Positions 1-11,520 of a stretch of 64,000 bases of DNA are shown in pieces (within the stretch, counting starts at the first letter, position 1; every line of letters begins with the position of its first letter). The notes beneath the pieces are model-generated. The model had not been told where the DNA came from, did not search any database, and saw only the letters and a program-made list of their open reading frames with translations. Source of the stretch: Acanthacorydalis orientalis (Eukaryota > Arthropoda > Insecta > Megaloptera > Corydalidae); the NCBI GenBank assembly GCA_034766995.1, contig CM068323.1, positions 4,720,467-4,784,466 of the forward strand, in the 5' to 3' direction. The translations under genes were made by a program, and so were the position numbers.

Positions 1-429
1 TATCGCAGGAAGTAGAATAAAAAAAAAAAAAATTTGACAAAATGGCGCGTAGTCAAAAGTACAAGTTTGAAAACGACCAGTATTTTTGAATGTTTTGTTA
101 ATAAAAAAAATATAAATATTTTACGGAAACTATTAGTTTTAACAATTATAACTAATAGTTTTTAAAAAATTTAACATATTAAAATTTCAGACAAATCGGT
201 CAAGTAGTTTTTTTTTCTGGCCCCCCCAAGACGAAAAAAAGTAGTTTCGAGATAAACGCGTTTAAAGTTATCCACTCCACTTATTCTTCTACCTACCTGA
301 CCTTCTAAAATGGGCTGTAGATCCTGAAATACTCTGAATTTCGTCATCAAATTTTAACAGTATATTTTTAAGATACTATACTTTCGAAAAAAAATCGATT
401 TTTCGAAAATTCTAGACCACCGGGTCCCC
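1..429 (+). mobile_element. TTAA-flanked MITE, copy a (cut by window start)
   Basis: The right-hand part of a short non-autonomous DNA element also present at 7574-8286 and 26123-26829. It shares with them the pyrimidine-rich tract near 200-240, the GATAAACGCG stretch and the terminal repeat ACCACCGGGTCCCC, followed by TTAA at 430-433. There is no coding capacity. TTAA targeting is typical of the piggyBac superfamily; that assignment is an inference. Confidence 0.8.
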
Positions 430-432
430 TTA

Positions 433-890
433 ATCTCTGTAATCATGGTGTGTCGAGCCTTGGGATTCGATCCTTTTATCTAGACTTTATCATGTTTTCT
501 AGCAATCTTGCTGTTTATGTGTCATATATTGACTTATACCGATAGGAAAATTTTCAAAAAACCTAGTTTACCTTGCATAAAACGATGAAAGATCACCCTC
601 CTCCCCCCATTACATATATCTATGTAACTACCACCTACGAAACGCCCGTAAGTAGCTTTGTATAACTAGCTGATTTATTTTTTTTAACAGTTTTTGGTTT
701 TTGTCTGATATTGGCTATTAATCTCTACAATCATGCTGTTTTCCGAACCTTGGGATTCGATCCCTTTTATCTAGACTTTGTCATGCATTTCTAGAAATCT
801 ACCTGTTTATGTGTCATATCTTGACTTTTACCGCTGAGAAAATTTCCAGAAAACCTAGTTAACCTTGCTTAATGATAGAAAATCACCTTA
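433..890 (+). repeat. Tandem pair of a 290-bp unit
   Basis: A block starting at the MITE target site (AATCTCTGTAATCATG) recurs about 290 bp downstream (AATCTCTACAATCATG). Both copies share CCTTGGGATTCGATCC, ATCTAGACTTT and TGTTTATGTGTCATAT. No reading frame runs through it. The GGGATTCGATCC core loosely recalls a tRNA B box, but no A box or cloverleaf is present. Confidence 0.65.
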
Positions 891-1214
891 TCCAAGCCGA
901 GGAGGCTACAAGAAGGAGACCAATCTCCGGTGTTTGGGGGCAGCGAAAAGTGATTATTCGAGTTTCAATCGATGACTTCTGCGCGGAAAGCACTGCGCAT
1001 AGAAAAACATGTGACCGAGGTATTCTAACCTGAAAGTCCTCATTTTCTTGTTTACGTTCATTTTGTTAGTACATGATTTACCGTGCACAAAAAAATGACC
1101 AAGACTTGTTGCATCAAAGGGTGTGTGAGAGAAGAAGAAAAAGTAATATTTTTCATCAACTCCAAATTAATTGGAGTTGATTTCAAAGCTGGTCCATCAA
1201 CAGACAAAGTCATT

Positions 1215-1672
1215 GCTTCAGTTGTTTAGAATGCACAGAGAATTTTATTGGTGGATTATTTGAAAGAAGGAAATACAATCAACAGCGCTTATTACTGTAC
1301 CTTTTTGGACAAGTTACGAGCCGTCATTGATGAAAATCGATCCGGAACACAACACAAAAAGTTCTGTTTCATCACGACAACTCTCCGGCTCATTAATCGA
1401 TACAAATAGCCTCCAAAATCCATTCCCTTGGCATCGAATTGGTTCCTCATGTCTCATATTCAGCAGACCTGGTCCCTTTCGACTTCCATCTCTTTCCACA
1501 ACTGAAAACATTCCTTGCTGAGAACAGATTTAACACAGATGAGGAGGTAGTATGCGAAGTAGATGCCTGTTTTGAAGATATTGAGAAATCGTACTTGAAC
1601 ACCGGCATAATGGCACTCGAGAAACGTTAGATGAAATGTACTGACCTTAAGGGAGATTATGTGGAAAAATAA
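1215..1672 (+). pseudogene. Mariner-type transposase fossil (C-terminal half)
   Basis: Pieces of a mariner transposase can be read across several frames. A stop near 1230 is followed by RILLVDYLKEGNTINSAYY, then a frameshift, then YSADLVPFDFHLFPQLKTFL and DLKGDYVEK ending at a TAA at 1670-1672. The order matches the catalytic half of DD34D mariner enzymes, but the helix-turn-helix half and terminal repeats are missing. It is too broken to be active. Confidence 0.75.
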
Positions 1673-2085
1673 AAATAATTTTACTACCCTAACTATTGTA
1701 TTTATATTCACTTCTACGATTTGTTTGAAACCTCTTCTTATAATAACCCAATATTTTGTCTAAATGCTATTTATGTCGTGATCCACTACTACACAATTGT
1801 TCTTTTTTTAAAATTACAGTCGATTTTTAAATGAATACGTTCTTAATTTCTAAAATTAATTTATATCTCCCAGCCTATTTCAATTATATTATAAGTTTAT
1901 AATAGAATTTATCTTCACATAATTTACACATTTGAAATAGAATTCTGTGACTGAAATATATGTCTATCCTTTTCTGACACAATGTGCATTCAATTTTTTG
2001 ACATCCAAAATACAGTATCTTAATTTTTATCTTATTTTGGCTACTTATTCGTTTCTTACCCAAATGTCAAGTGTAAAACGTGTGT

Positions 2086-2155
<70 letters not shown>

Positions 2156-2613
2156 TTCAATTTAAATAGTTACATTATGCAATTATTTCAGATTGCAAAA
2201 ACGGCAAGTTTATAACCTCATTTTGTCGCCAACTGCATTTTCTGTCCGCTTTTACACAAGGTACGTTGATTATTTTTATTATTTTATGAATTCAATTCAT
2301 TTATTTGGCATGTTGCAATTTGTCTGATAATTATTCATTTAAAAAAAGATTTATATTGAGAATTATCAGTTGATATTTCAATAACAGATTTGACAGAGTA
2401 ACAGAATGAAATCCAATTATAAACAAATTGACATAATTTTTTTCCTCGTTTAATTCATCGCAAATCAAGTATAGAAATATCGGATGTATTTTCGAAATCG
2501 GTTATAACGACCTGTTTTAAGAGTGTTAATGTTTGACATGTTTGACTGTTATAATAAAATTGATACATACGAGTTGACAGTTTAATAAAATATATTTTTT
2601 TCATAACAATGTA
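1673..2613. other. AT-rich stretch with one (TA)n array
   Basis: Contains a pure (TA)n array at about 2090-2153. I see no gene, RNA or recognisable element in the rest. Confidence 0.6.
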
Positions 2614-2870
2614 TTAGGTTGGTGCAAAAATAATCGCGGTTTTTACGTATCGAGTATAAAGACACATATATCAGTTAAAAATTATATTTATTAATTAAAA
2701 TAAAGACCATTGGTCTGCACAAATTTCTCACAACTGGAAACATATTTATTTATTCCTATAAGATAGAATTCTGGAGTCCTGAAGTTAATGAATTTATCGA
2801 AAGCGCTTTGAGTTGATGTCTGATCTTATTTCACAAACTATTAACATTTTTTGACGAACAATGTTCAATA
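2614..2870 (-). mobile_element. Fragment of a mariner with a TTAGGTTGGTGCAAAA end
   Basis: A TA (2612-2613) precedes TTAGGTTGGTGCAAAAATAA, which closely resembles the terminal repeat known from Hsmar1/cecropia-type mariners. Degenerate sequence follows. I find no second terminal repeat and no open frame, so this is a truncated relic. Confidence 0.55.
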
Positions 2871-3766
2871 AACGATAATGTATCATTTTTGATTATAGTT
2901 TTGTACGCATTTCGATTGAAATTCAATTACTCTCAGCGTTTAGTGCCACTGATATGCGAATAAACAGGAATCAAAAATGGTCAATGATCATTTTTAATCA
3001 GAAGCATTCTTGTAGTCTGTGCGGTGAAAAAAAGTCATTTGTGAAAGTGAATTCAGCCGCAATATCCGAACTATACTATGATAATAATAAGTAATAATAT
3101 TAAAACACAGATTACATTATTATCAAACGGTAACAAGCGTGAAAAAAATATGATTTAAAGACTAAAAGATGCGTAACGAATTCCATCAATAAGTGAAAAA
3201 GTTAAGTTCGTTTCGATAAATGAAAATCGTATTTTATAAATTTTGTGCCAGTTGTACGAATTTACAAAATAATAATTTAACATATCGCCACAATCGGCCG
3301 CCTAGTTTTCGACGAGTGTCCTTGCGTGTGTTCAAAATCCAAATGCATTTCTGTTCTCAATCGAAAGGTAACATACTAATCTAAATTTTTTTCATGTACC
3401 GCACACCTCTGGTTCTATTTATATTGTATGTATATTATATAGTAATGCAGCACTCATTCACGTGATCGCCATGTGATTTTAAGGACCTGCTCACAAAGAA
3501 TACAGTGGGTTTTACGCATGGTACTGCATTCCAATCGAGTATTTTATGAATATCGTGACAGCGTATAACATTATATGGTTATATATTATACCTGTTCTTA
3601 ATGGTGCAGCGTGAAATAAAATTTTTTCGTTCAAAACGCTCGTACCTATATAGAGTTTCTTTTCTAATTAACTGGTTTATAATTCCTTATAGGTCATTGA
3701 AATGTTAATTATGTAATATTGTACAGGCATTCCTTTAAATATTTTAAAATATCAAATAGCTATGTC

Positions 3767-3798
<32 letters not shown>

Positions 3799-3892
3799 TA
3801 TATAAAGTCAAATTTCTCCACAGAAAATTTTCGATGACGTCGACTTATTTTCTTATGACGTCGGGGATTAATTGTACCCAAATGTGTTTATC
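2871..3892. other. AT-rich stretch, nothing recognised
   Basis: No open frame, structural RNA or TE protein similarity is visible. A short (TA)n array lies at about 3768-3789. Confidence 0.5.
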
Positions 3893-4032
3893 TCATATAT
3901 AAAACAGCAACGTTGCAATCTGTGTGCGATAATGATTATGTAGACATAAATGAGTATTAAAAAATATGTTTGTTTTATTCGGGTGCATGTAGAGGTTTGT
4001 AATTGACAAGTGGGCGAGCGCAGTGGGCCCTT

Positions 4033-4035
<3 letters not shown>
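3893..4035 (+). mobile_element. Helitron-like 3' end, copy X1
   Basis: Matches the stretches at 6379-6590, 10086-10240 and 37668-37810: GATAATGATTATGTAGACAT, a block with CATGTAGAGG, and a GC-rich end (GTGGGCGAGCGCAGTGGGCC). The GC-rich end runs straight into a (TA)n array. The GC-rich 3' tip and the setting in AT dinucleotides suit a Helitron-like element; no helicase is encoded. Confidence 0.45.

Positions 4036-4076
<41 letters not shown>
4036..4076. repeat. (TA)n array next to a mariner
   Basis: A pure TA tract. The mariner-A copy at 4077 is inserted at its right edge. Confidence 0.9.
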
Positions 4077-4077
<1 letters not shown>

Positions 4078-5215
4078 GAGGGTGGTCCCAGAAGTACCCG
4101 AACCAACAAAGAAAACACAAAAATTTTGGAAAAAAATATATTTATTTTTCAACATAATCTCCTTTCAGCTCTATACACTTTTCCCAGCGATGTTCAATAA
4201 GTTCGATACCCTTTTTATAATAAGAACTGTCTTGCTCCTCAAAATACCCATTAACTGCCGACATCACTTCTTCATCGTTGGGAAATCTTTGACCACTGAG
4301 CCATTTTTTCAAGTTTGGGAACAGAAAATAATCCGAGGGGGCTAAATCTGGCGAATAGGGTGCATGAGGTAGCAATTCAAACTTTAATTCATTAATTTTG
4401 GCCATTGCAATGACGGATTTGTGAGCTGGTGCATTGTCTTGATGAAACAACACTCTCTTCTTAGCCAAATGCGGCCGTTTTTGCTTGATTTCTTCGCTCG
4501 AACGTTGCAATAAGTTCGCATAATACTCGCCGTTGATAGTTTTTCCTTTTTCAAGATAGTCAATGAAAAGTATCCCACGCGCATCCCAAAAAACCGACGC
4601 CATGACCTTGCCTGCAGACGAAACGGTCATCGCCTTCTTTGGAGCCGGTTCTCCCTTTTCAGTCCATTGTTTTGATTGTTCTTTTGTCTCGGGTGTGAAG
4701 TGATGGACCCATGTTTCATCCATGGTAATGAAATGGCGCATTTGAAATGCCTACTATGTCTGCTAGCTCGCGCACTTTCAGTCGACGATCATCCAGTACC
4801 CCTTTGTGGCTTTTCTTCACCATTTCTGGAGTCGTCACCTCATTTGGTCGACCGCTGCGATGCTCGTCTTGGCAGCTCGTACGGCCTCGTTTAAACTCTG
4901 CTATCCAATATTTCACTGTTGTAAACGAAGGAGCAGACTCACCCAGAGTAGAATCCAGTTCAGCTTTTATATTGGTCGGGCTGAGGCCTTCCAAATAAAA
5001 GTATTGTGTCACGTAACGATGACCAATTTTCTCCATTTTCACAAACTCTCTGAAAACGTTCACTATTGATGGCCGACAAACAAATACTAAACAACGTGGC
5101 GTCCTCAAACTTGAAACATATGTTTTATAGATTGTGTACTTTCTAATACAGTGATATTTTTCAAACAACTACTGCCGTCTCTAGGTCAGGCCGGGTACTT
5201 CTGGGACCACCCTCG
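4077..5215 (-). mobile_element. Mariner-A copy 1, internally deleted
   Basis: Terminal repeats CGAGGGTGGTCCCAGAAGTA (left) and its inverse (right) are flanked by TA on each side (4075-4076 and 5216-5217), the mariner target duplication. At 1139 bp it is about 158 bp shorter than the 1297-bp copy at 28918. The missing piece is the end of the helix-turn-helix region up to the first catalytic Asp. Confidence 0.93.
4142..5035 (-). pseudogene. Mariner-A transposase with internal deletion
   Basis: A DD34D mariner transposase: a cut-and-paste enzyme that binds the terminal repeats and inserts at TA. The N-terminal part starts at MEKIGHRYV. After the GIS of the second helix-turn-helix the sequence jumps to RHFITMDETW, removing about 50 residues. 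The C-terminal catalytic half (HQDNAPAH and PSDYFLFPNL) is intact and ends in GDYVEK. The frame changes at the deletion, so no complete enzyme is made. Confidence 0.9.
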
Positions 5216-5697
5216 TACACTGGAATGGCTTCTTTGAACCAATTTACTAATTTCCTTTAGATATTTACCACTTCCATGTAAGGAAACTACTAATTTTCTG
5301 GTTTATATGGTTGTTTCGAATCCTTTTCTTCCCATGCTTGCTGATATCTATTTATGTACCACAAAAGAATCAAAAACGGTACTGTTCTAGAGATATCAAT
5401 TGTATGAACTCTCCTAATATGAAATTCTAAGTTTGAAAGTGTTTACTTACAGTTCTCAAACAAATACTTAAGTGTACAAATACGAGTGTCGCAGAACATG
5501 CACATAATTTTAACTATAGTACCATTTTTATTGTAAATACAAAAATGATTAATTTTTTCTTAGAGAAATCTGATGCAACATCAGTCTACACTGTAGACTG
5601 CAAAATCATTTTTACTATTCAGTCATTATTTACCAAGTTTTTCTTGTCTTTTGTAGTATCAATTCTTATGTACGAATACGACTGTCCGCAACTGTAC

Positions 5698-5782
<85 letters not shown>

Positions 5783-6378
5783 ATATAACATTCAAAATGA
5801 CACACATTTTTAAATTCCTGTTCAACAAAGTAAATCGAAAAAAACTTTAAAACAAGAAATGAATTTTAATTAAATAATTTATTTTGTTTTTATTTACAGT
5901 AAATAAAAATATTTCAATATTAATTACTATTATAAAACAAAAATGATCCGATTTCATTGTGACATTGATTTTGGAAATTCATTCAAGATTGTTTCTTTTA
6001 ATAATTATGAACATACAATAATACATAAATAGAAAAAAAAATATGTGTGTTAGTTCACAGAATCCGCACGTTCGATGCGTTTTTTTCGTTTGTTCGGTAA
6101 AGTTTTATGATTTAAATTTACTAGTGGCGGTACAATTTCGCGGTGTGAAGAACTTTTTAAATATCAGAGAGATCTGAAATGCTATGAACCATAGAGTTGT
6201 AAGAATCATGAAATTCGAACCATTTATCGAAAGAGCCATTGAATGGAATTAATTCTATTTTTATTATTATTATTTTTTATATTATTGTTCATCGTGGAAG
6301 CGGTTGCTATGCAACAGTTATACATACACTAATCATGATGTTATACATATATATATATAATACACACACATACACATA
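5216..6378. other. AT-rich stretch with a long (TA)n array
   Basis: Holds a (TA)n array at 5698-5774. No gene is seen; the open frames crossing the array are only Tyr-Ile runs produced by the repeat. Confidence 0.65.
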
Positions 6379-6590
6379 ATGGGGCTTTGCGCTCTGCTTG
6401 CTGCGCTCGCCAACGCCCGAGCTCGCTGCACTCACCCACTTGTCAAATATAAGCCTCTACATGTAACCGAATGAAACAATAAACATAATTTCTAAAACTC
6501 GTTTATGTCTATATAATCATTATCTCAGAGAGATTGCAATTGTACTGTGTTGTATATGAAATAAACAAATTTGGGTACCATGAAAACTTT
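6379..6590 (-). mobile_element. Helitron-like 3' end, copy X2
   Basis: On the minus strand it ends in the GC-rich tip with the GCGAGCGCAGC motif. Upstream are CCTCTACATGTAACCGAATG and a TCTATATAATCATTATC core shared with copies X1, X3 and X4. TA and CA dinucleotide repeats lie next to the tip. It is non-coding. Confidence 0.45.
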
Positions 6591-6624
6591 GGGTACCATC
6601 GAAAATTTTTTATGAATAATTTTG

Positions 6625-6629
<5 letters not shown>

Positions 6630-6671
<42 letters not shown>
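6630..6671. repeat. (TA)n array
   Basis: Pure TA tract of about 40 bp. Confidence 0.9.
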
Positions 6672-6673
<2 letters not shown>

Positions 6674-7057
6674 AATGTATAATCCTCAATACTGATGGAT
6701 TTCATTTTCTGTGCATACCCAGACGTAGTTCTACGTTTAAAAGCTTGCAGCATAGCACAGCAATTCTCCAGAATTTTTTTTAGTATTTATTATCATTTTG
6801 TTCGAACGCCGAATTGCTTTTCTAACAAATATACAAGTTTTACCCTGTGAAATTCAATTTCTTATCAGTGAACGTTACTCTTCGCTCCAATTTAGCACAA
6901 CCCAATTTAACTAATCGAAAGGTTTGAATCAATAGGCTGCTAATTGTAAATGATGTAATTACCTACCTTTAATTATAAGAAATCAAAAAAAAAAATTTTT
7001 TATATTTCACTAAGGACTGTGTAAAAAATGAATTGGTGCTAATATTTTACACACTGA

Positions 7058-7160
7058 AATGTAGATATTTTTCACAAATACGAGGATTTAAAGAGTGATT
7101 CTTAGAAATTTCTGTGATTATCTTACCAATGAATCATAAATTGTGAAAAATATCTACATT
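7058..7160. repeat. Perfect 20-bp inverted repeat with 63-bp loop
   Basis: The arm at 7058-7077 (AATGTAGATATTTTTCACAA) is matched perfectly by its reverse complement at 7141-7160. It could be a tiny MITE or a hairpin transcript. The loop shows little further pairing. Confidence 0.7.
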
Positions 7161-7438
7161 GTGAATTAAGCAGTATTTTATAAGTTTCGTGAAATATTGA
7201 ATGTGGTGCTATTTTTTGAAGTGAAACTTCTATGGGTACTTTAGCGAGGAGTAAAATCATATGACGTGTCACGAAAAACGTTACCATGAACATAGCCGCG
7301 AAAGAGAGGGATGGAGCGAATATGAGTGCATTAGTGCGAGAGAGAGAAGAGACTGCACGCAGAGATACATCTCTGAGGAAACTGCGCTGAATTTCACTTC
7401 GGTCGTGTGTTCTTAAAAAAACACTCGTTTTTTACGCA

Positions 7439-7468
7439 GTTATATATATATATATATATATGTATATA

Positions 7469-7512
<44 letters not shown>
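7439..7512. repeat. (TA)n array with TG/CA interruptions
   Basis: TA tract with a few GTATATATGC interruptions. Confidence 0.9.
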
Positions 7513-7519
<7 letters not shown>

Positions 7520-7573
7520 AGCGTTTTCGAATAGGGGTACAATTTTTTAAGAGATTAATTTCACAGATGTTAA

Positions 7574-8286
7574 GGGGATCAGGTGGTCTAGCGGCCTAAA
7601 ATTTAAGCTATTTTAAAAAATTTTTTTCTATATGAGGGTAATGAATAATGCTTTTAAATTTTTTTACACTTATTTTATTAATAATAAACTACACAAAAAT
7701 GAAAATAAAGACAAAAAAAAAATTTTTTTTAATTAGAAAAATGATGCTGAAGTCTCCCTCTCTAAAAAAATGGAATTGCGTGGTGAATGATGATTTATCT
7801 CTCCCTCTGATCTGAAATAAAACAATTGACGAATTTTTAATTAGTATAAGTATAGCTATCGCAGGAAGTAGAATAAAAAAAAAAAAAATTGACAAAATGG
7901 CGCGTAGTCAAAAGTACAAGTTTGAAAACGACCAGTATTTTTGAATGTTTTGTTAATAAAAAAAATATAAATATTTTACGGAAACTATTAGTTTTCATTC
8001 CAGCGAGAGCTAGAACTATTCAGAATAACATATTAAAATTTCAGACAAATCGGTCAAGTAGTTTTTTTTTTCTGGCCCCCGCAAGACGAAAAAAAGTAGT
8101 TTAGAGATAAACGCGTTTAAAGTTTCAAGCAAGTATATTCTCAAGAAACTGACCTGACCTTCTAATGGACTGTAGATCCTGAAATACTCTGAATTTCGTC
8201 ATCAAATTTTAACAGTATATTTTTAAGATACTATACTTTCGAAAAAAAAAATCGATTTTTCGAAAATTCTAGACCACCGGGTCCCC
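7574..8286 (+). mobile_element. TTAA-flanked MITE, copy b
   Basis: TTAA at 7570-7573 and 8287-8290 frames 713 bp. The ends are a left GGGGATCAGGTGGTCTAG and a right inverse of GGGGACCCGGTGGTCTAG. It is colinear with the copy at 26123 but differs at about 8120-8160, where it has AGTTTCAAGCAAG instead of the ATCCACTCCAC sequence. There is no coding frame; the short frames are incidental. Confidence 0.88.
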
Positions 8287-8952
8287 TTAAACTGACAGCT
8301 GTATTTTTTTGACATTTGTTAAGTTTCGACACTGCCATTTTTATTTATGTCTTTCTGTACAATCTTAAATAGATTTCAATACATTCCTTGTACTAAATCT
8401 TCATATAACAAATCGTAGAATATTTCAAACGTTTGTTTATTTACTAAAAAAAAGTGCCTGATGCCAAAATGAATACATAACTAACATGAAAAGTAAAATA
8501 ATCGGATCTTTTTTTCTGATGTAGAGCCAAATAAAATATCAAACTCTGTGTATGATATTGTTTTGGGACAGTTTCCAAAGATGCGCATCTAACCTTAAAT
8601 TAAACGTTGGAACATCGTTTGAAAGTGCAAGTCGGTCTTATTCCTATATCTTGACATTTTTTATTAAAACTTATATGATACAGGGTGCGTCAGAGGAATG
8701 GGAAAAATTTTAAAACGTTATAATTAAATGAATTTTTATTTCTACATTATTTTGTTTACATATTCTTGTCAGGTATATTGGGACCATTTTATTTTTTAAA
8801 AATAACGCTTGATATATATATATATTATCAAATGTAAAATGAAGCAGTTAAGCGTCTTTTTTACATATCTGATTATATGTTTAATTATTTATTAAATTGA
8901 ATGAATGAGGTTATATTTAGGAAGTTTGATCGATTTGTATTACATCGTAGTA
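8287..8952. other. AT-rich stretch with a solo terminal-repeat-like sequence
   Basis: ACAGGGTGCGTCAGAGGAAT at about 8680 resembles the kind of end seen on the DUF4817-type element at 19239, with no partner found. No gene is seen. Confidence 0.4.
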
Positions 8953-10000
8953 CGAGGGCGATTTGAAAAGTCGCGAACTAACTATGAAATTGTATAACTT
9001 GTGTTTTTAAATTACTTTTATTTTTCAACATGGCCTCCCTGAACTTCAATGCACTTCATCCAGCAATCCTCTAGTGCTTTTATTCCGTCTCGGAAATACT
9101 TGTCTTGTAAGTCCTCAAAAGAGCGATTCACTGTTGCATCAGTTCTTCATCTGTTGAAAATCGCCTATCACAAAGGATTTTTTTAAATTTTGGGAACAGA
9201 TTAAAATCTGAGTGGGCTAAATCTGGAAAATAGGCTAGATTGAGTAGCAAGTCGTACTTCAATTCAAAGAGTTTTGCCATGGATACAACACTTGTATGGG
9301 AACATGCATTGTTCTGATAGAAAATGATTTTTTTGTTCTATAAAACTAGTTTTTCCTCGCGAATTGTTTGATCGAGTCGATCCAAAAGTTAAGCATCATA
9401 CTCTCCCGTTTTCGTTTGATCTTTTGGAAGGTACCCAATTAGCATGATCTCTTTAGCATCTCAAAAAATTGAAGCCATAAGTTTTTCAGCGGATAAGACT
9501 GATTTTGCTTTTTTTTAGTAGCTCCGCTACTAAAAAAAAGCAAAAGGAGCACCATTCTTCCATTGTTTTGATTGTTATTTTGACTTTGGAGTGTAATGGT
9601 GAATCCATGTCTCATCTGTAGTCACAAATCGATCGATAAAGTCAGTCGTATCCTTCTAAAATCGATCCAAACAGTCTTGGGAAATTTGTACTCAAATTCG
9701 TTTATGATCAACAGTCAGCAAACGCGAACCCATCTTGCCGATATCTTTTTCGTAATCAACTCTTCAGTTCATATGAGATACCTGCAAACTTAAAAATTTC
9801 TGACACCTTCAATCACCGAGTCTGTAAGACAGTGTTGTGCACTTTGTGGATGATATTTGACGTCCACTACGCAGGTTATCTTCTAAGCTTGCACGGCTAC
9901 ATTTAAATTCAGATGATCATTTCTTTACGGTTGTATACGAAGGTGCACTATATCATCTAGTACATTTTTCATCTCGTTAAAGATTTCTGTTGGTGTCGAA
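8953..10000 (-). pseudogene. Mariner-B fossil, copy A
   Basis: The left end CGAGGGCGATTTGAAAAGTC follows TA. The minus strand holds a broken mariner transposase: the C-terminal region lies near 9030-9250, the DNAPSH-type catalytic part near 9290, and the helix-turn-helix part near 9800-9990. Several frameshifts and stops break it. The 5' terminal repeat is missing; a plus-strand mariner scrap begins there instead (about 10005). Confidence 0.75.
9503..9545. repeat. Perfect 20-bp hairpin with 3-nt loop inside mariner-B
   Basis: 9503-9522 pairs perfectly with 9526-9545 around the loop TCC. The mariner-B copy at 11521 lacks the right arm at the matching place, so the arm looks like a local inverted duplication arising after insertion. 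Confidence 0.85.
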
Positions 10001-10004
10001 CTTG

Positions 10005-10080
10005 AAAAAATGGCTCGGTTGTAAAATTGTTGCATCAAATTCGGAAGTCATCGTTGCTGTAAATACCTACTTTGAGGAGT
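10005..10080 (+). pseudogene. Inverted scrap of a mariner-D-like transposase C terminus
   Basis: On the plus strand this reads like LKKWLGCKIVASNSEVIVAV followed by NTYFEE. It is closest to the C-terminal part of the mariner-D fossil at 24545-24640, and opposite in direction to the mariner-B copy it abuts. Confidence 0.6.
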
Positions 10081-10085
10081 TTCAT

Positions 10086-10240
10086 AAACTTCTCTGCGAT
10101 AATTATTATATAGACATAAATGAGTTTGAAAAAATATGTTTATTATTTCATTCGGTTACATGAAAATGGCTTATAATTTCAAGTGGGCGAGCGCAGTGAG
10201 CCCCGGTGAATGCGGCGAGCAGTGGGCAAATTCCTCTTGT
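10086..10240 (+). mobile_element. Helitron-like 3' end, copy X3
   Basis: Shares GATAATTATTATATAGACAT, the ATTCGGTTACATG block and the AAGTGGGCGAGCGCAGTGAG tip with X1. As in X1, the GC-rich tip is followed directly by TA repeats. Confidence 0.45.
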
Positions 10241-10322
10241 ATATATATATATATATATATGAATGTATATATGTATGTATATATATATATATGTATATAT
10301 ATATGTATATGTATATATATAA

Positions 10323-10377
<55 letters not shown>

Positions 10378-10379
10378 AG

Positions 10380-10428
<49 letters not shown>

Positions 10429-10452
10429 GTATGTATGTATATATGTATGTAG

Positions 10453-10485
<33 letters not shown>

Positions 10486-10491
10486 CATATG

Positions 10492-10539
<48 letters not shown>

Positions 10540-10626
10540 CCGTAAAATTTTCAAAAAAGGGACAACATTTTGTGACAACAATCTAACTGTGAGATTATAT
10601 AGATGTGTGATTATATAGACATGCTA

Positions 10627-10687
<61 letters not shown>
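10239..10687. repeat. Compound (TA)n/(TATG)n arrays around a short unique segment
   Basis: About 300 bp of TA with regular TATGTA interruptions, then a 95-bp unique piece, then (TA)n at 10631-10687. The unique piece, read on the minus strand, begins TCTATATAATC and includes CTCACAGTTA, shared with 37370. Open frames here encode only Tyr/Ile repeats and are artefacts. Confidence 0.9.
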
Positions 10688-10690
<3 letters not shown>

Positions 10691-11520
10691 TTAGTAAATT
10701 TCTAAATGACGCACTATTTTCAAATTTATTGAACAGAGTAATAAATGGAAATAAATGGAAAAAACTTTAAAAAAATTCATAAATTATTTTTATATAATTT
10801 TCTTTGTTGTTATTTAGAATACATAAAAAAAAAACAAATAAAAACATTGAAAATATGCGAAAAGAAGCGTAGAAAAGCGAACGGGTTGTTTGGTTATAGG
10901 GGTTTTAGGGCGCATCAACAACTGAGGTCATTGCGGCCGAACACAAAATTATAATTAAAAAACACACCTCGTTTGCACTCTTGCATTCGAATCACCCCTT
11001 AATTCGAAACACTAATGTATGTGTGCCAAACGCTTATGAATATTACATTAAAACAATATTTCGCTCAATGAGAGATAAAAAACACATCAAGGAACTGGAC
11101 TATATAAATACCTAACCTTGATTGGACAATACGTATAAATATAATAAGAAGAGATGAACTCTTGAGGACAGTAAAACATTTAAAATATTGTGATCCGATA
11201 TTAGGATTCACGGGGTTTTCCGTGAAGAACACGTTAAAATAAGCCCGATGGCTTAACATGTATGACGATACAACATGTTAAATAAAGTATATCAATATTG
11301 GAAAACACTTATAATAATAATAATGTTTTTCACGGTGTTTGCGAGGACACTGATTTTTTCATTTTCCCTGAAAGTACTGAAGGTCTTCATAGGCACTCAG
11401 AATGTGTATTTGATCCCGAAAATTTGAATTGGCGTGGAAAATAATTTCAATAATGCGTCATATAATAATAGAAATTCGAGAACGTATTATTTCCTTATTT
11501 AAGGAAGGAAAAAGTCAAAG
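10688..11520. other. AT-rich stretch, nothing recognised
   Basis: A 69-codon frame near 10745-10954 has no recognisable features. I see no element ends. Confidence 0.5.

Noticed and set aside
458..474. tRNA or SINE B box (GGGATTCGATCC) in the 290-bp pair
   Set aside because: No A box at the right distance in either copy and no stem structure.
1094..1200. Start of a THAP zinc-finger domain (MTKTCCIKGCVREEEK)
   Set aside because: Only the first Cys pair is suggestive; the later Cys and His and the AVPTIF-type motif are absent and the frame runs into a mariner fossil.
4676..5069. Plus-strand frames opposite the mariner-A transposases (for example MAFLHHFWSRHLIW)
   Set aside because: They are antisense shadows that recur in every mariner-A copy with the same frame.
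6301..6320. RFX X-box-like palindrome GGTTGCTATGCAAC
   Set aside because: Half sites fit only loosely, there is no gene nearby, and such a match is expected by chance in 64 kb.
10171..10581. Long open frames encoding Tyr-Ile repeats here and at many TA arrays
   Set aside because: They are the translation of (TA)n/(TATG)n microsatellites, present on both strands, with no other protein features.
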